A stretch of DNA of 64,000 nucleotides from Astragalus membranaceus (taxonomy: Eukaryota; Streptophyta; Magnoliopsida; Fabales; Fabaceae): assembly GCA_039519185.1 (NCBI GenBank), contig CM076848.1:58802778-58866777 (forward strand), given 5' to 3'. The notes under the pieces were generated by a model, which was given only the letters and a program-made list of their open reading frames with translations, searched no databases and was not told the DNA's origin. Shown here piece by piece: positions 19,495 through 31,454 of the stretch. How positions within the stretch are numbered: the first letter of the stretch is position 1; every line of letters starts with the position of its first letter. Made by a program: the position numbers and the translations under genes.

Positions 19495-21567
19495 ATGGAA
19501 TCAAAAGGCAAAACCGCATTCAATTCGAGGTTCCCCATTGTAAAGAAGATTGATGTAACTAGTTTGAAGGAGTATGCTTCCCTATTAGGTCCTATTGAGC
19601 TCTGGTCCTTCGACAAGACTTATGGGAACATCCGCAAGTTATTACAGTTAGAAGTACAAGAGAGTGCCATTGCCGCCCTATGTTCGTTCTATGATTCAGA
19701 GGTTAGGTGTTTTCTTTTCAAGAACTTCCAAATGGCGCCTACCCTAGAGGAGTATGACAAGATTCTGGGTTTTGATCGCTCAGAGGTTAGACCTTACCAG
19801 TATCAGGGGCGGTATTATTCAGATGAGAAGTTTGCTTCCCTGTTACAAATCAGTGTAGGAGAGGTGCGGTCCCACAAAGTTGAGCGTAACAAGATATTTG
19901 GGTTTCCTCAGGAGTACTTTGAGAGTTTGATGACTAGTTATGTAGTATCAAATGATTGGGTTTCTTTCAAGCAGGTACTACCCTTGATCATCTTCGGCAT
20001 TGTTCTTTTCCCTCAGATTGAGAAACATATAGATGAAACCGCTATTGGTGTGTTCCTAGCTTTCAAGAGTGCAAAAAGTCCCGTCAATCCGGTTCCCGCT
20101 ATTCTCGCAGAGACCTATCGTGCCTTCACCCGCCATCATGAATTCTGAAAGGGTAATATGTGTTGTTCCTTCCCTGTGCTATATGCTTGGTTGATCAGTC
20201 ATGTGTGCATTAACAAAAGTGATGTTGGGGATTTGCTTTCCTATGCCTTGGGTTGTAATCCAAAGACTATGAGCCCTCAGGAGTGGAATGATACTTTTAA
20301 GAACCTCGATGCTCTTCAAATTTGATGGTTCTCGCACAAGTGTTGGGAGGATAAACCCTCAGTGATATTCCAATGTGGCAGTTTCCAGAACGTTCCTCTC
20401 ATGGGAACACAGGGATGCATCAATTATAACCCATCTTTGACCTTGAGACAACTCGGGTACCCTATGCGGGACTCACCCTCCGAAGCTATGCTGTCTCGTT
20501 TTTACCTCCATGCGGGGATCCCTAAAGACGAGGACTTACTTCGGCGAGTCTTGCAAGCTTGGGAAACCGTGGTGCGGAAGGACAAAGGCGAGTTATCTAA
20601 AAGGACCACTGCTATCTCCTTCACTCAATGGCTTGAAAAGAGGATTAAGGAAACTCGACCATCCAACCAAAAGGTGCCATCACTTGAAGAGAAAATACTG
20701 GAACCCCACGTTCCCCTCATTGAAGAACTAGAAGAGGCTAAATTGGCCTTATCTAAAGCGGAAGAAGAGAAAAGGGCTTTGCAAAACAGATTGGGAAAGG
20801 TGATGCAAGACAAGCGGAAGCTAGAAAATGAAAATGCTCTCCAAGCCGCAGCTATTGAAGCAACCAATAGGAAACTTGAAATAGAAGAGGAGGGCAAGAG
20901 GGAAATTCAAAAACATTTGAAAGGTGTTAAAGAGGAAGTAAAGAGGTGCGCCTCAAAGATGAATAGGGCTGTGGCAGAAGCAAGTGAATGGAAGAAACTA
21001 TATGCCAAGTCATGGAGGAATGAGAAAATCGTTAGAGATGCGCTAGCTAAGTCAAAAGAGGAATTCCAAGTGATGAAGTTTGAATTGGAGAACCAAGTGA
21101 AAAGCATCAGGCAAGATAGAGAGTCTATCATAGGGATCTTGAAAGAGTATCAACAAGCTTTAGGGTTTGAACAAGGAAGGTCGGAAGAATTGAAGAGGAA
21201 TCTCCGATGACTAAGGGAATCTTATGGGCAAGTGCAAGCAGAAGGCCAGTATTGGGAGAAACGTTTCATGGCATTAATTGGCAGAATAGAAGACCAAGAG
21301 ATCGTCAAGGAGCTAAGGGATGAGATTCACCTTTGGAGGAGCAAATTTTCAAAGCTAGCAGGACTAGCTAACCAAGCTGTGAGGGATGTTCCCAAGAAGC
21401 TAAGAAGAGCTGAAGCGGAAATGAACCCTTTCAACACTCCGGCCAAGGTGTGTGAGTTTGTCGAGTACTGCAAGATTCTGACGGAAGAACTCATGGAGAA
21501 GGCCAAGGGGGCAGCCGAAAGCAAGAAGAGAAAAAGGAAGGAGAAGTTGAAAGCTATATGCCTTTGA
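19495..21567 (+). pseudogene. Element A ORF1 (extra ORF upstream of gag)
   Basis: A single frame of about 690 codons interrupted by three TGA codons (20146, 20323, 21208). The N-terminal 200 residues (SKGKTAFNSRFPIVKK..., FQMAPTLEEYDKILGFDRSE) resemble the domain annotated as DUF7745 / plant-mobile-domain-like in Ogre ORF1 proteins. The C-terminal half (about 20740-21560) is a long charged coiled coil (EEAKLALSKAEEEKRALQNR and onward) ending in a Lys/Arg-rich tail. The function of ORF1 is unknown. B and C lack it. Each stop lies where CGA (Arg) would fit, consistent with C-to-T decay. Confidence 0.8.
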
Positions 21568-21953
21568 AGTTCACTTTAGAGCATTGTAATAATCCTTAGG
21601 AAATTGCAAATTTTCTCTAAAAAAATTATAATTTTCTTCAGAATATTGTACTTTGCTTTTCTTTCGAGTTCGAAGTTGTAGTACTCATTCCTTTTGAATA
21701 AAGTGTGTTTGTTTTGTCTATTGCTTCCAACCTCGTTGCAACCAAAAATTAAAAAAAAAAGAGAAGTGTTAGAGCTTTAAACTTACACGCCTATGACAAG
21801 ACGAGTTGCACCGCGATTCCCGGCACCAAAACAAACATAAAATCATACATATCGCATTGCATTTGCATTCATTTATGTGATTCTCGCGCTCATGAATTGT
21901 GTTCCATCAATAGAAAAAGGCAAGCTGGTTCGCCAACATCGATACCTGACTCG
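21568..21953 (+). other. Spacer between ORF1 and gag, element A
   Basis: AT-rich, then a segment resembling the gag leader of C (GGCAAGCTGGTTCGCCAACA and CTCGTCT). No gene. Confidence 0.5.
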
Positions 21954-21961
21954 TCTGCAAG

Positions 21962-22328
21962 TAGGGATGTCAAAACGGGCTTGGCCCGCCGGGCCGGGCC
22001 GTTGGCCCGCCAAAAAAAGGCGGGCAGGGCTAAGGTTTTGATGCCCGCCAGCCCGCGTTGCCCGGCCCGCTTCGCCCGCCAGCCCGCGGGCCAAATACTG
22101 TGGCGGGCCAAACGGCCCGTTTGCGTTTTTTTTTTTTTTTTTAAAAATTTAGTGTTAATTGACGGGCCAGCCCGCCAGCCCGCTGGCCCGCCAGCCCGCC
22201 ACTTCGCGGGCAGGGCATGATTTTTTAGCCCGCATGCTGTAAACGGGCCGGGCCGGGCCGCCCATTTTTTCGCGGGCATTCGTCTTAACGGGCCGGGCCG
22301 GGCCGGGCCGCCCGTTTTGACATCCCTA
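21962..22328. mobile_element. GC-rich hAT-type MITE, 367 bp
   Basis: Inverted termini TAGGGATGTCAAAACGGGC / GCCCGTTTTGACATCCCTA, flanked by the 8-bp TSD TCTGCAAG (21954-21961 and 22329-22336). An 8-bp duplication and TAG...CTA ends are typical of hAT elements. The interior is GGGCCGGGCC/GCCCGCC-rich with one T run. It sits 17 bp before the gag ATG of element A. Confidence 0.85.
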
Positions 22329-22344
22329 TCTGCAAGCAAGACTC

Positions 22345-25300
22345 ATGGCAACTAACCAGAATGACTCAGACCTTCCTGTTATTGAAGACTTATGAAGTGG
22401 TGAATCAGACCATGGTAACCCAACTGCTGAGGTTCCCAATCCAGAGCAATTGGCTCAGGAAAATCGGGAATTGAGAACGAAAATTGGGGCAATGGAAACA
22501 CAGATGACTGAAATGATGGGGATACTACAAGCTTTGAGGAACGGAACTGCCGCTGGAAATCCCGCCGTCACTACCGAAGTTGCTGTCGCTCTCCCTCCTC
22601 CGAGTCTTGAGACTGACACCTTTGCTCATACTTTAGGGACCAACAACCAGGGCCAACCAGCTATGCATAGGATGCCTTGGGGACTCCCACCCGGATACAC
22701 ACCTCCAGGAGCCGAGGCTAATGCAGGAAGTAATCCCCCTAGGGTTGCAGAGCAAGTCCAACCCATATCAGCCGCAAACAGCGGAGGAACGGGAATGCCT
22801 CAAGTCCAAATTCAGATTTCTATTCCGCCGGGAACTCCGTTTGGCTTTCATTCACCAGCAACGGTCCATCCCCAAGTTCAGGGACTAATTCCTGGGAATA
22901 CCGCTCACTCACGTGACCCACACGTGAACCCAGCCGTAGTGTCGATGAGTAATCCTCACTACGGTGTGAATGGTTTTCCTCAGAACTATCCTGCTGAAAC
23001 TCCTCAAGCTAGAGACAGGTATCATATGTTAGAAGAGCGCTTAAGAATGATTGAAGGGTCGAGCTCTAGAGCAAGAGAAGCTCGTGATCTGTGTCTCATC
23101 CCTGATGTGGTTTTACCTCCTAAATTCAAAGTGTCTGACTTTGACAAGTACCGAGGCGTGACTTGCCCTAAAAGCCATCTGACCATGTACTGTAGAAAAA
23201 TGGCTACACATTCTCATGATGACAAGTTGTTGATCCATTATTTCCAAGAGAGCCTTGCTGGGGCATCTTTCAACTGGTACATGCAGCTAGAACCGTCCCA
23301 TATCAATTGTTGGAAGGACTTGGCTGATGCCTTCCTCAGACAGTACCAGTACAATACAGATATGGCGCCTGACAGAACACAGTTACAGAGCATGGCAAAA
23401 AGAGATAATGAGTCATTTAAGGAGTATGCCCAGCGGTGGAGGGCTTTGGCTGCACAGGTGACACCCCCTTTGTTGGAGAAAGAACTGGTCTTCATGTTCA
23501 TGGAAACCCCGCCACCGTTATACTATGATCGGTTGATCGGCAGCGTATCTTCCAACTTCTCAGACATGGTAATCATCGGTGAAAGACTAGAAAATGGACT
23601 GAGAAGCGGCAAGATTGCCCATGGTTCCGCAGGTACAACCACCCACAAGAAGCCATTCTCTGGATTTTCGAAAAAGAAAGAAGGAGAGACCAACACCATC
23701 ACCATAAGCCCACCTTATCAACCACAAAACATCCCTGTCCCCACTCAAACACAACCAACCCGTCCACCACAAAGTAACTACCACAAAAACTACCAAGACA
23801 AAAAACAGACCACCTTTGATCCCATCCCCATGTCCTATACTGACCTTTTCGGCTATCTTGCCACAAACAAGCTCATCAATACCAGACCCATGAAACCAGT
23901 CCAGCCACCCTACTTTCGAGGCTACAATCCCAATGTTACCTGTGCATTTCATGAAGGGGCAGTTGGACACGTTGTTCAGGACTGCAAGGCCTTTAAAATT
24001 GTAGTGCAAGATCTGATTGATACCAAAGGGATAACCTTCAAACAAGAAAGCAATGTGAAACCTGCAACCAATGCCATCCATGATATGGAGGGCCAATCCT
24101 TAATCAGAACTGTGGAGTGTATCCAGACACCCTTAGAGGTTATTCATGCAGAGCTGTGCAAGTTCGGGGTTATCAAGAGAGGTTGTACTCAGAAAGAAGT
24201 CTGTGTTGATGTTAATTGTGCCGAGGCATGTGAGGCCTTCAAGACAGTTTTGCAGGACCTATTGGATCGTCATATAATCCAAATGGGTGTGCAAGAGAAA
24301 GAGGAGGATGTGCTGACTTTCCAATCAGATAAGAATGGAAATGTTCAGAAACCTATTGAGGTCCCGTATAGCCGAAAGCCGATCGTGGAGAGACCTAAGA
24401 CCATTGTGATTCCTGTCCCAGCTCCTTATCAAAAGAACAGTGCTGTTCCGTGGAGCTATGGGGTGTCAGTTCCAATTCAGAAGCCTCAAGTTGTTCCTGA
24501 TGTCACAAACATTGTGGGAAGCAGCGGAGTCACTAGAAGCGGACGTGTTTATGTCCCCGAAGTCCTGAAAGAAGGTCCCTCAAAGGAAGATGAGGAAAGG
24601 ATTCGCAAAGGTAAAGGTATAACACAAGTGCCCAAGGAAGGTAGGAAGGTGTCAGAGCAAGAAGCCACAGAATTTTTGAAGGTCATGCAGCAGAGTGATT
24701 ACAAAGTGGTGGACCAGCTGCACCACACTCCTGCAAAGATCTCTATCATGTCCCTACTGCTCAATTCTGAGGCCCACCATGCAGCTCTAATGAAAGTATT
24801 AAATGAAGCCCATGTAGCCCAGAACATCACTGTTGACCAGCTCGATGGCATCGTAGGGAATATTGTTGCGTCCAATTATATTACCTTTACTGATGATGAG
24901 CTCACCCCTGAGGGGAAGGGGCATAATCAGGCACTTCACATTTCAGTTAGATGTGGTGAATATACACTCTCTCGGGTCCTCATCGACAATGGATCCCCTT
25001 TGAATGTCATGCCCAAATCTACTATGAGCAGACTAGATGTAGACTGTTCGTATATGAAGCCTAGCTCAACACTAGTTAGGGCATTTGACGGATCCAAGAA
25101 GGAGGTTATAGGAGAAATGGAATTCCTGATGCAGATAGGGCTAGAAGTAGTTCATGTGAATTTTCAGATCATGGACATTGCATCATCCTACAGCTGTCTC
25201 CTGGGGAGACCCTGGATTCATGCTGCCGGCGCTGTTCCTTCATCCCTCCACCAAAGGCTTAAGTTTGTAGTCGACGACAAGCTGATAGTCGTTTTTGGAG

Positions 25301-25347
25301 AAGAAGAGTTCATAGTTAGCAAGCCCCCATCCTTCTCAATACATTGA
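22345..25347 (+). pseudogene. Element A gag and protease
   Basis: The start ATGGCAACTAACCAG at 22345 matches the gag start of B and C (MATNQ/MASNQ). Codon 17 is TGA (22393); the same frame then runs to 25347. In order: an acidic/coiled N-terminus (AQENRELRTKIGAMETQMTE), a Pro-rich region, the capsid-like retrotransposon gag domain (VVLPPKFKVSDFDKYRGVTC to LLEKELVFMFMETPPPLYYD), a CCHC-like knuckle (CAFHEGAVGHVVQDC), and an aspartic protease with catalytic DNGSPLNVMP (about 24985). Gag packages the genomic RNA and protease matures the polyprotein. The frame stops prematurely after FSIH, and the next domain continues one frame over. Confidence 0.85.
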
Positions 25348-25351
25348 GGCT

Positions 25352-25860
25352 GCAGAGGAGTCACTTGAATCTGCCTTTCAGTCGCTGGAAATTGCAAATG
25401 CTGCTTTCTTGGGGGAAGAAGCCCCATTGCCTGCACCAAAGATATCTAACGCTGCTATCATGGTAACCAAGGTCATGTTGAAAAATGGTTACCAGATTGG
25501 AAAAGGGTTGGGAAAGTCCGAGCAGGGAATTCTGGCGTCGGTTCAGCTGCAAGAGTACAAGGATAGGCGTGGGTTAGGATATTGTCCCACTCAAGCTGAT
25601 AAGAAGAGAATGGCTGAGGAAAAGCGAGAAAGGAGGCTAGCTAAGCTTCAGGGGCGGGAGCCAAGCTTGAAGAAGGTTCCTATCTATGATCTCTCCCAGA
25701 GCTTCAGGAGCGCGGGTATGCTGGACCCCAATCAGGTGGCCGTCATTGAGGAAGAATCAGTTATGGAAGACAAAGGTGTGGACTTGGTGCGTCGCAGTGC
25801 TGCAGATGAAAAGCTTGATAATTGGAAGATCATTGATTTCCCTGTTACTTTCATTCCAAA
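25352..25860 (+). pseudogene. Element A G-patch region (exon before intron)
   Basis: In frame +2 relative to gag, the sequence continues AEESLESAFQSLEIANAAFL, then a G-patch (MVTKVMLKNGYQIGKGLGKS, EYKDRRGLGYCP), a small Gly-rich RNA-binding/helicase-cofactor motif known in Ogre/Tat polyproteins. It ends near PVTFIPK at the intron donor. A one-base indel in the C run near 25323-25328 probably caused the frame change. Confidence 0.75.
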
Positions 25861-26068
25861 GTAATGATTTTGTAATGCAAATTCTTTGGCTCTGCCCAAG
25901 GCCTTAGAATATTTCATAAGGGCATGCATGTTTTTTCCTTCGAATATCATCTCTCAATAAAATGTTGTTTCGGACTCTCAAATGAATAAAATTGCTTTTC
26001 ATTATCATGTGTCTTCATCTTGTGTTTCTATTTTGCTTGTTCATTTCTTTCTATTCCCGCAAATGCAG
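25861..26068 (+). other. Element A intron before RT
   Basis: GTAATG donor at 25861 and AAATGCAG acceptor ending at 26068 give a 208-nt intron. Splicing restores the pol frame. Ogre elements are known to have an intron at this place. The intron start has a hairpin with loop TCTGCCCAAG (25882-25909). Confidence 0.7.
25882..25909 (+). other. Intron-start hairpin, element A
   Basis: TTCT and GGC pair with AGAA and GCC around the 10-nt loop TCTGCCCAAG, leaving a 2x2 internal mismatch. B and C keep the loop and change the stem. Confidence 0.5.
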
Positions 26069-26226
26069 ATCTAAAATGAATATCTTTGAAAATAATGATG
26101 CCAACGGTCCATATGTTAATTTTGATCACCCCGTTAATCAAGCTGAGGAGGATGTTGAGAATGACTGGGAAACTCCTCCAGAATTGATGAGAATGGTTGA
26201 ACAAGAGGAAAAGGTTATTCAGGCGC
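26069..26226 (+). pseudogene. Element A pol exon 2, part before insertion B
   Basis: Reads SKMNIFENNDANGPYVNFDH... to MVEQEEKVIQA, the acidic linker ahead of RT in Ogre. It is cut at GGCGC by element B and continues at 41386 in frame. Confidence 0.8.
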
Positions 26227-26397
26227 TGTTGCACCCCAAAAAATCCGGTTCGGACTTCTCATTGTACAACGTGGAAAAGGTATGGAGCCGCCACCAATAT
26301 TTTAATTTTAAGACCAAAACATTGAAAAAAGGTCTTTTAGACAAGGCGGATGGTCTTTCGAAAACTAGAGATATGGGTTCGGGGGTCGGTTAGACAT

Positions 26398-26439
26398 GGG
26401 GAAGGTATTAGCACCCCGTACCTCCTTTCTACCGAAAGG
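26398..26439 (-). other. Paired hairpins near the LTR end, B
   Basis: CCTTTC/GAAAGG with a GGTA loop (26424-26439) and GGGG/CCCC around TGCTAATACCTT. Same layout as in A and C. Confidence 0.45.
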
Positions 26440-26548
26440 GAACCTTTAATTAAATGTGTGGTTTGAAGTGTTGATTTGAAAATGCTTTTATTTTGCCTCT
26501 TTATTGAAAAGGGAGTGAGAAGACTTAATGAAAATTTTTATTTTTGGC

Positions 26549-26619
26549 GCTTGACGAGAGTTGGCCTCTCGCTCCTACGTATCTCCTGGTGCGATGGAGA
26601 ATTCAAAGCTACGTAGTTC
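26549..26619 (-). other. U5 two-hairpin module, B left LTR copy 1
   Basis: Helix 1: CTACGTA/TACGTAG and TCTCC/GGAGA. Helix 2: CGAGAG/CTCTCG, 6 bp, the longest in the set. Confidence 0.6.
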
Positions 26620-26679
26620 TTGGTTGTCCTAAAAAGGTTTTTGTTTTTTAGTCTGTTTAGATGAGTTTTCGCAGTAGGA

Positions 26680-27215
26680 GTGAGGATTCGCGATGACCAA
26701 ACAACAACGGTTTAGAGTGGCCGCGCTACTAACTCTTTTGAAAATGAAATTATCATTAACAACCAAAAGGCAACGGCGCGAGTGATCATTAACGATAATT
26801 GGTTTTGCTTTTGATTCGAGTGTTCGCGACGACCAAACAACAACGGTTTAGAGTGGCCGCGCTACTAACTCTTTTGAAAATGAAATTATCATTAACAACC
26901 AAAAGGCAACGGCGCGAGTGATCATTAACGATAATCGGTTTTGCTTTTGATTCGAGTGTTCGCGACGACCAAACAACAACGGTTTAGAGTGGCCGCGCTA
27001 CTAACTCTTTTGAAAATGAAATTATCATTAACAACCAAACGGCAACGACGCGAGTGATCATTAATGATAATCGGTTTTGCTTTTGATTCGAGTGTTCGCG
27101 ACGACCAAACAACAACGGTTTAGAGTGGCCGCGCTACTAACTCTTTTGAAAATGAAATTATCATCAACAACCAAACGGCAACGGCGCGAGTGATCATTAA
27201 TGATAATCGGTTTTT
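26680..27215 (-). repeat. Four tandem 136-bp units in the B LTR
   Basis: Units starting CGACGACCAAACAACAACGG at about 26826, 26963 and 27099, plus a first variant near 26691. The same array is at 37775-38310 in the other LTR. Confidence 0.85.
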
Positions 27216-27268
27216 ATTTTAGATGATCAAAAAGGGCTTTCGCAATCGAATTAATTTTGGTTTGTTGT

Positions 27269-27470
27269 GCTTGACGAGGACGTGGCTCGCTCCTACGTAT
27301 CCCAAATGGGAATCAAAGCGACGTAGTTCTAATTTCTTTAGTTTTGAAAAGGTTTTCGAAGTAGGACGAGCATTAGCGAATGATTAAACTAACAAAGGTT
27401 ATGGGTAATCATCGCTGAGTACTCATGTGAAATTGAAGAGCGTTCATAGAGATCAAACTAACAAAGGTTA
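27269..27470 (-). other. U5 module copy 2 and two CTTT-loop hairpins, B left LTR
   Basis: Module at 27269-27329 has helix 1 closing on TCCC/GGGA and helix 2 CGAG/CTCG. Hairpins TAAC-CTTT-GTTA (minus strand) lie at 27390-27401 and 27459-27470. Confidence 0.55.
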
Positions 27471-29342
27471 TGGGTGACCTCCACTACTTGCTTATTTTTG
27501 TTTATTGAAAATGCTTTGAAAATTAATTGGTTTGGAAAAGAGTTTTTTAAAAAAATAAATAAATCATTTTCAATCGAATTCTATGTCCAAAACCAAATGC
27601 AACATGAATGAATGAAGTTCAAACATATTCAACTAATCAAGCAATCATGAACATGTTGATCATCAACTAAGATTAAGCATGCCAATATAATCAAGAGATT
27701 TAATTGTCATAGATGCAAGACAAAGTTCTCAAAACAATTGTGTTTGTGTGTGAAGGAGAATTGCTACACAAGTTGGAAGCAATCTCAAGAGGGGCACATA
27801 TGCCTCTATGCTACACATGTTGGTAGCCTTATAAGGGCACATGATTGTGTAAAAGGGTTTGTGCACAATTAAGTCAAGACATTCAAATGGCATCAAGAAC
27901 AAAGGAATACAATTGATCATAGGCATAGAGTATTCTAGGTTAGGTGAATGAACATGTGAGCAATGATGCATGATTTGGCAAGCATGTGAATGCATGAGCA
28001 TACAAGAATGAATGCATGAATGAGTAGACAAGAGGATGCATGAGCATACAAGAATGCATGAGCATTTGAGTATGATTACGTTTATTATGCAAGGCATAAA
28101 TACTCGAGAATGCATGAGAGTGTCGCATAAATAGGGATGGATGAAGATGCATGAGGGTGAAAATGTTTTGGTAAAAGGTTTAGGTAAGAAAGTGGTAAAA
28201 TGTTTTTGGGTTTTGGTGTTTTGTAAATGAGATGAAATGTTTTTGGTCTTGAAAGTGGTAAAAGTATTTTGGGGTTTATTTTATAAAGTTGAAAAAGTAT
28301 GAAATGCAAATGAGAAAATGTTTTGGGGTTTTTATGCAAAGATGCAAGTGGTAAAATGTTTTGAATGAAGGTAAAAATGTTTTATGTGATGAGATAAAAA
28401 TGTTTTGGTAAAAACTAAGTGAAATGGTAAAAACCAAAGTGGTAAAATGTTTTTATGTTTTTTTGGTAAAAAGTTAATGAAGTGGTAAAGTAAAATGGTA
28501 AAAAGTAAACAAACACAATGACATAACTTTCATTTACTCAACCACAATCAAAATGACAATCTTCAAGCAATCAAAGGGGTAAAAACCCTAGTCATGGCCG
28601 AATGCATACAAGCATGGAATCATCAACTTATTTCATGCAAAAATTGACAAATTAACACACAAAACAACACAAAAGAAGAGGACCTAATCTATCATGCAAG
28701 TTCCTAAGACAAACATCAACCAAATCATGCATTTATTCACGCGAAATCAAAGGAAAAAAAACTAGCAAAATGGGCATGAGAATGGGTTTTCATTTGATGA
28801 AAATTATACCAACAAGGTTTAAAATACAATAAAATGCAAGAAGACACAAGAACAATTCCTTCAAAGCCAAGGAGCCACCTCAAACACCCAAGCCTCCCTA
28901 AGTGCTTGTCAATAATGTTTGAGATGGCTCCTCAAAGCATCAACAACAATATATGAAGGAGTTGAGATGAGGAGAAGAGAGATTACATAATGAAAATTAA
29001 AGAAAATGCAAGAGTTTGTGAGCTTACCTCTAGATCTTGCTTGAAATGAAGAAGAAGATCAAAATAGAAACCAAGAACACTTGAACCTCCTCTTGAATCC
29101 CACAAAAATCACTTGATATTGAAGGATTTGATGATGAACTTTGAAGATAATGCAAGATTAGAAGTGGATCTAGTGTAGGAATCAAGAATAATGAAGTTTG
29201 GATGGTTGAAAATTGAAGAATTGGTGGTGGAAATGGTGGGAGGTGGTCTTGGGTTTGAGAGGGGAGGAGGAGAGGAATTGTGATCTGATTGTGTGCTAGG
29301 GTAAAAATGAGAATCCCTCTCTTTTGGTTTCTTATTTTTGGG

Positions 29343-29350
29343 TTTTATAT
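29343..29350 (-). promoter_or_regulatory. TATA-like box of the B LTR
   Basis: ATATAAAA on the minus strand, about 920 bp into the LTR, comparable to the position in A. The copy in the other LTR is at 40456-40463. Confidence 0.4.
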
Positions 29351-30267
29351 GAGGTGCAAAATTAAGGGTATATAGGACATTGTGCTTTTGCCAAACATTG
29401 AGATTTGAGATAGAATTTGAATCAAGGGCCAAGATTGCAATGCACATAGATTAGGGACAAAGAGAAAACACAAATGAGTGAGGAATGGCTGGTGTCATAT
29501 GAAATTGAAGAGTTTTTTGTACACAAAAGTTGTTGGGGGCAATTAGGTCAATTTGCACATAGTTGTAGCCTAGGATTTGATCTAGAATTTTAATCAATGG
29601 CTAGGAGTACAACTCACATGGATTAAGGGCATGAAGAAACACAAAATGAGGTAAAAATGGGCTGGAATTCGCAGCCATGAGGAGGGAAGGAAAAAAATGC
29701 AAGCTTGCACAAAATAGTACATTTTGTCTTATTGAGGACACTTCCCTTTTTTGAGTTTTTTTTTAATTTGAAATTTTGGGCATTGGAAATAATGGGAATG
29801 CAACTATTGAAAATGTGGCACATGTTTTTGGGCACCATAAAATATTCCCTCTAGTCACCCATGACAATAAAAATTGTCACTTAAGAATTGAGGAATATTT
29901 AATGGTCCTTTTTATTTTTCTATGCACTAAAAATGGAAAAATACATTTTTAATTATTTTGACTAGGGTTTTCTTTCTAAAAAAATTGTACAAAAATTATC
30001 CTTGATAGAATAAAAATGTACTTTTTGTGGATGTGCATTTTTTGTGAGAAAATCATCTTTTTACGAAAAATGACCAAAATGCCCTTTTTGACCCTAAAAC
30101 CCTAATTTGCTTAACAAGTGCATTCCAACCCTAAAAATGACTTTAAAGACCTTGGAATGACTTCTAAGACCCAAAATGCAATGCATAATGCTTCTCACTC
30201 CTCAACTTATTTATTTTTGTGGAAAATTAGGGTTTTGATCTAAGCTGGACAAAATTGGGGTATGACA

Positions 30268-30283
30268 GCTGCCCCTCTTTATC
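30268..30283 (-). other. Polypurine tract of element B
   Basis: Minus-strand GATAAAGAGGGGCAGC directly before the 3' LTR. The same tract precedes the 3' LTRs of A and C. Confidence 0.75.
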
Positions 30284-30684
30284 TGGATTTTAACGAGGAA
30301 TATGAATTGGCCGAAACATATTCCGAGGCAAAATAAAGATAAAGAATTTAGAAATTATACCGATTTTGTCTACTTAGGGAAACCCGATTTTTCCTTTTTC
30401 CATCTCTCTAGTTTTTTCTGTTTTTGTTAATGTAAGGTGAAAAATGAAATTCTAATGCATGCGAGAATAGAGATTTTTTTTTTTTGATAAATGGACATTG
30501 GCCCGAGATGAATGCAGTGGATGAAGCGTCAGCCCTTAGTAAGCCAACAAAAGCAGGAAATAGATTGGTGCTAGCCCTCGGGCAGCAAAAGCGGGAAATA
30601 AATTGAGAACAGCGGTAAATTGGGAATTCGGAGGCTGCCTAAAACCTTCTAACGGACTCTTGTCGAGTCCGAGCTCTGGGGGGT

Positions 30685-30764
30685 GGCCTTTTCGAGCGAC
30701 CGATCAACATCAGGTCCGGAACTGATTTGATTAATGGATTTACGCTATGCCTTAGGCTGACACA
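30685..30764 (-). other. Three-hairpin 3' UTR module, element B
   Basis: On the minus strand: H1 TGTGTC/GGCATA with loop AGCCTAA and two G-U pairs (30746-30764), H2 ATCAG/CTGAT around CCGG (30709-30726), H3 GGTC/GGCC with loop GCTCGAAAA and one G-U pair (30685-30701). About 420 nt before the 3' LTR. Confidence 0.55.
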
Positions 30765-30837
30765 ACTAATCCGAAGGACTTGACGAAGTCTGATGGATCC
30801 ATTGCGTGCTCGTACACAATGTTGTGATCTGTGGAAG

Positions 30838-30962
30838 GAGTTCACTAACTCGGTGGGAGTTCACTAACTCTGTGGGAGTTCACTAACGCTGTTGATGGAG
30901 TTTACTAACTCGGGGTTGAGGGAGTTTACTAACTCAGGGTTGATGGAGTTTACTAACTCGGG
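30838..30962 (-). repeat. Short tandem repeats in the B 3' UTR
   Basis: Six or so copies of GGAGTT(C/T)ACTAACTC with variable spacers, the B counterpart of the CCTTCAGA repeats in C. Confidence 0.7.
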
Positions 30963-31454
30963 GTTGATGATTTTCTAAAAATGATATTTTTGGGACTCTC
31001 TGGTCCGAAGTAACTTTTCTCTTGGATGGTGCATGAAATGCGTGCACTTGGATGTTTGGGGTGCACATGAATGCAATGATTGACTTTGGTGGGATGCCTT
31101 TTCTGTTTGATTTTTCTCTTCTTTTCCTTTTGTTATTCTTTCGCTCTTCTGAGATGCGAATTTGAAGGCGTAATGTACTGTTTGATGCCATGGAGTGATG
31201 ACTGGTATGGATGATATGAGAATGATGAATGATATGAAGATGTTGTGTTCTTTTATGTTCCGTCTTCTGTGATTTTCTTCTCTCCTTTCTTATTTGCTCT
31301 TTTTTTTCTATGGAATGCAGATATCTATGTAAATGGAGTGTGAATGTATGTTATGCAAAGTGTATGTGATGTGATGATTTCAATGGAATGATGGATGCTA
31401 TGAGATGCTATTTTTGATTTTCTTCCTTTTTATTTTGGTTAAGGATCAACACTT

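Larger units (their letters stand above)
26227..30267 (-). repeat. Element B 3' LTR (4,041 bp, left copy)
   Basis: On the minus strand it starts TGTCATACCCC (30267) and ends GGGGTGCAACA (26227). It contains two U5 modules (26549-26619, 27269-27329), four 136-bp tandem units (about 26680-27215), two CTTT-loop hairpins and a TATA-like ATATAAAA at 29343-29350. Confidence 0.9.

Noticed and set aside
27729..28339. His/Cys/Met-rich ORFs on the minus strand (also 38824-39452)
   Set aside because: Made by GCATGAGCATACAAGAATG-type tandem repeats in the B LTR; copies differ in length by the 18-bp unit, with no domain.
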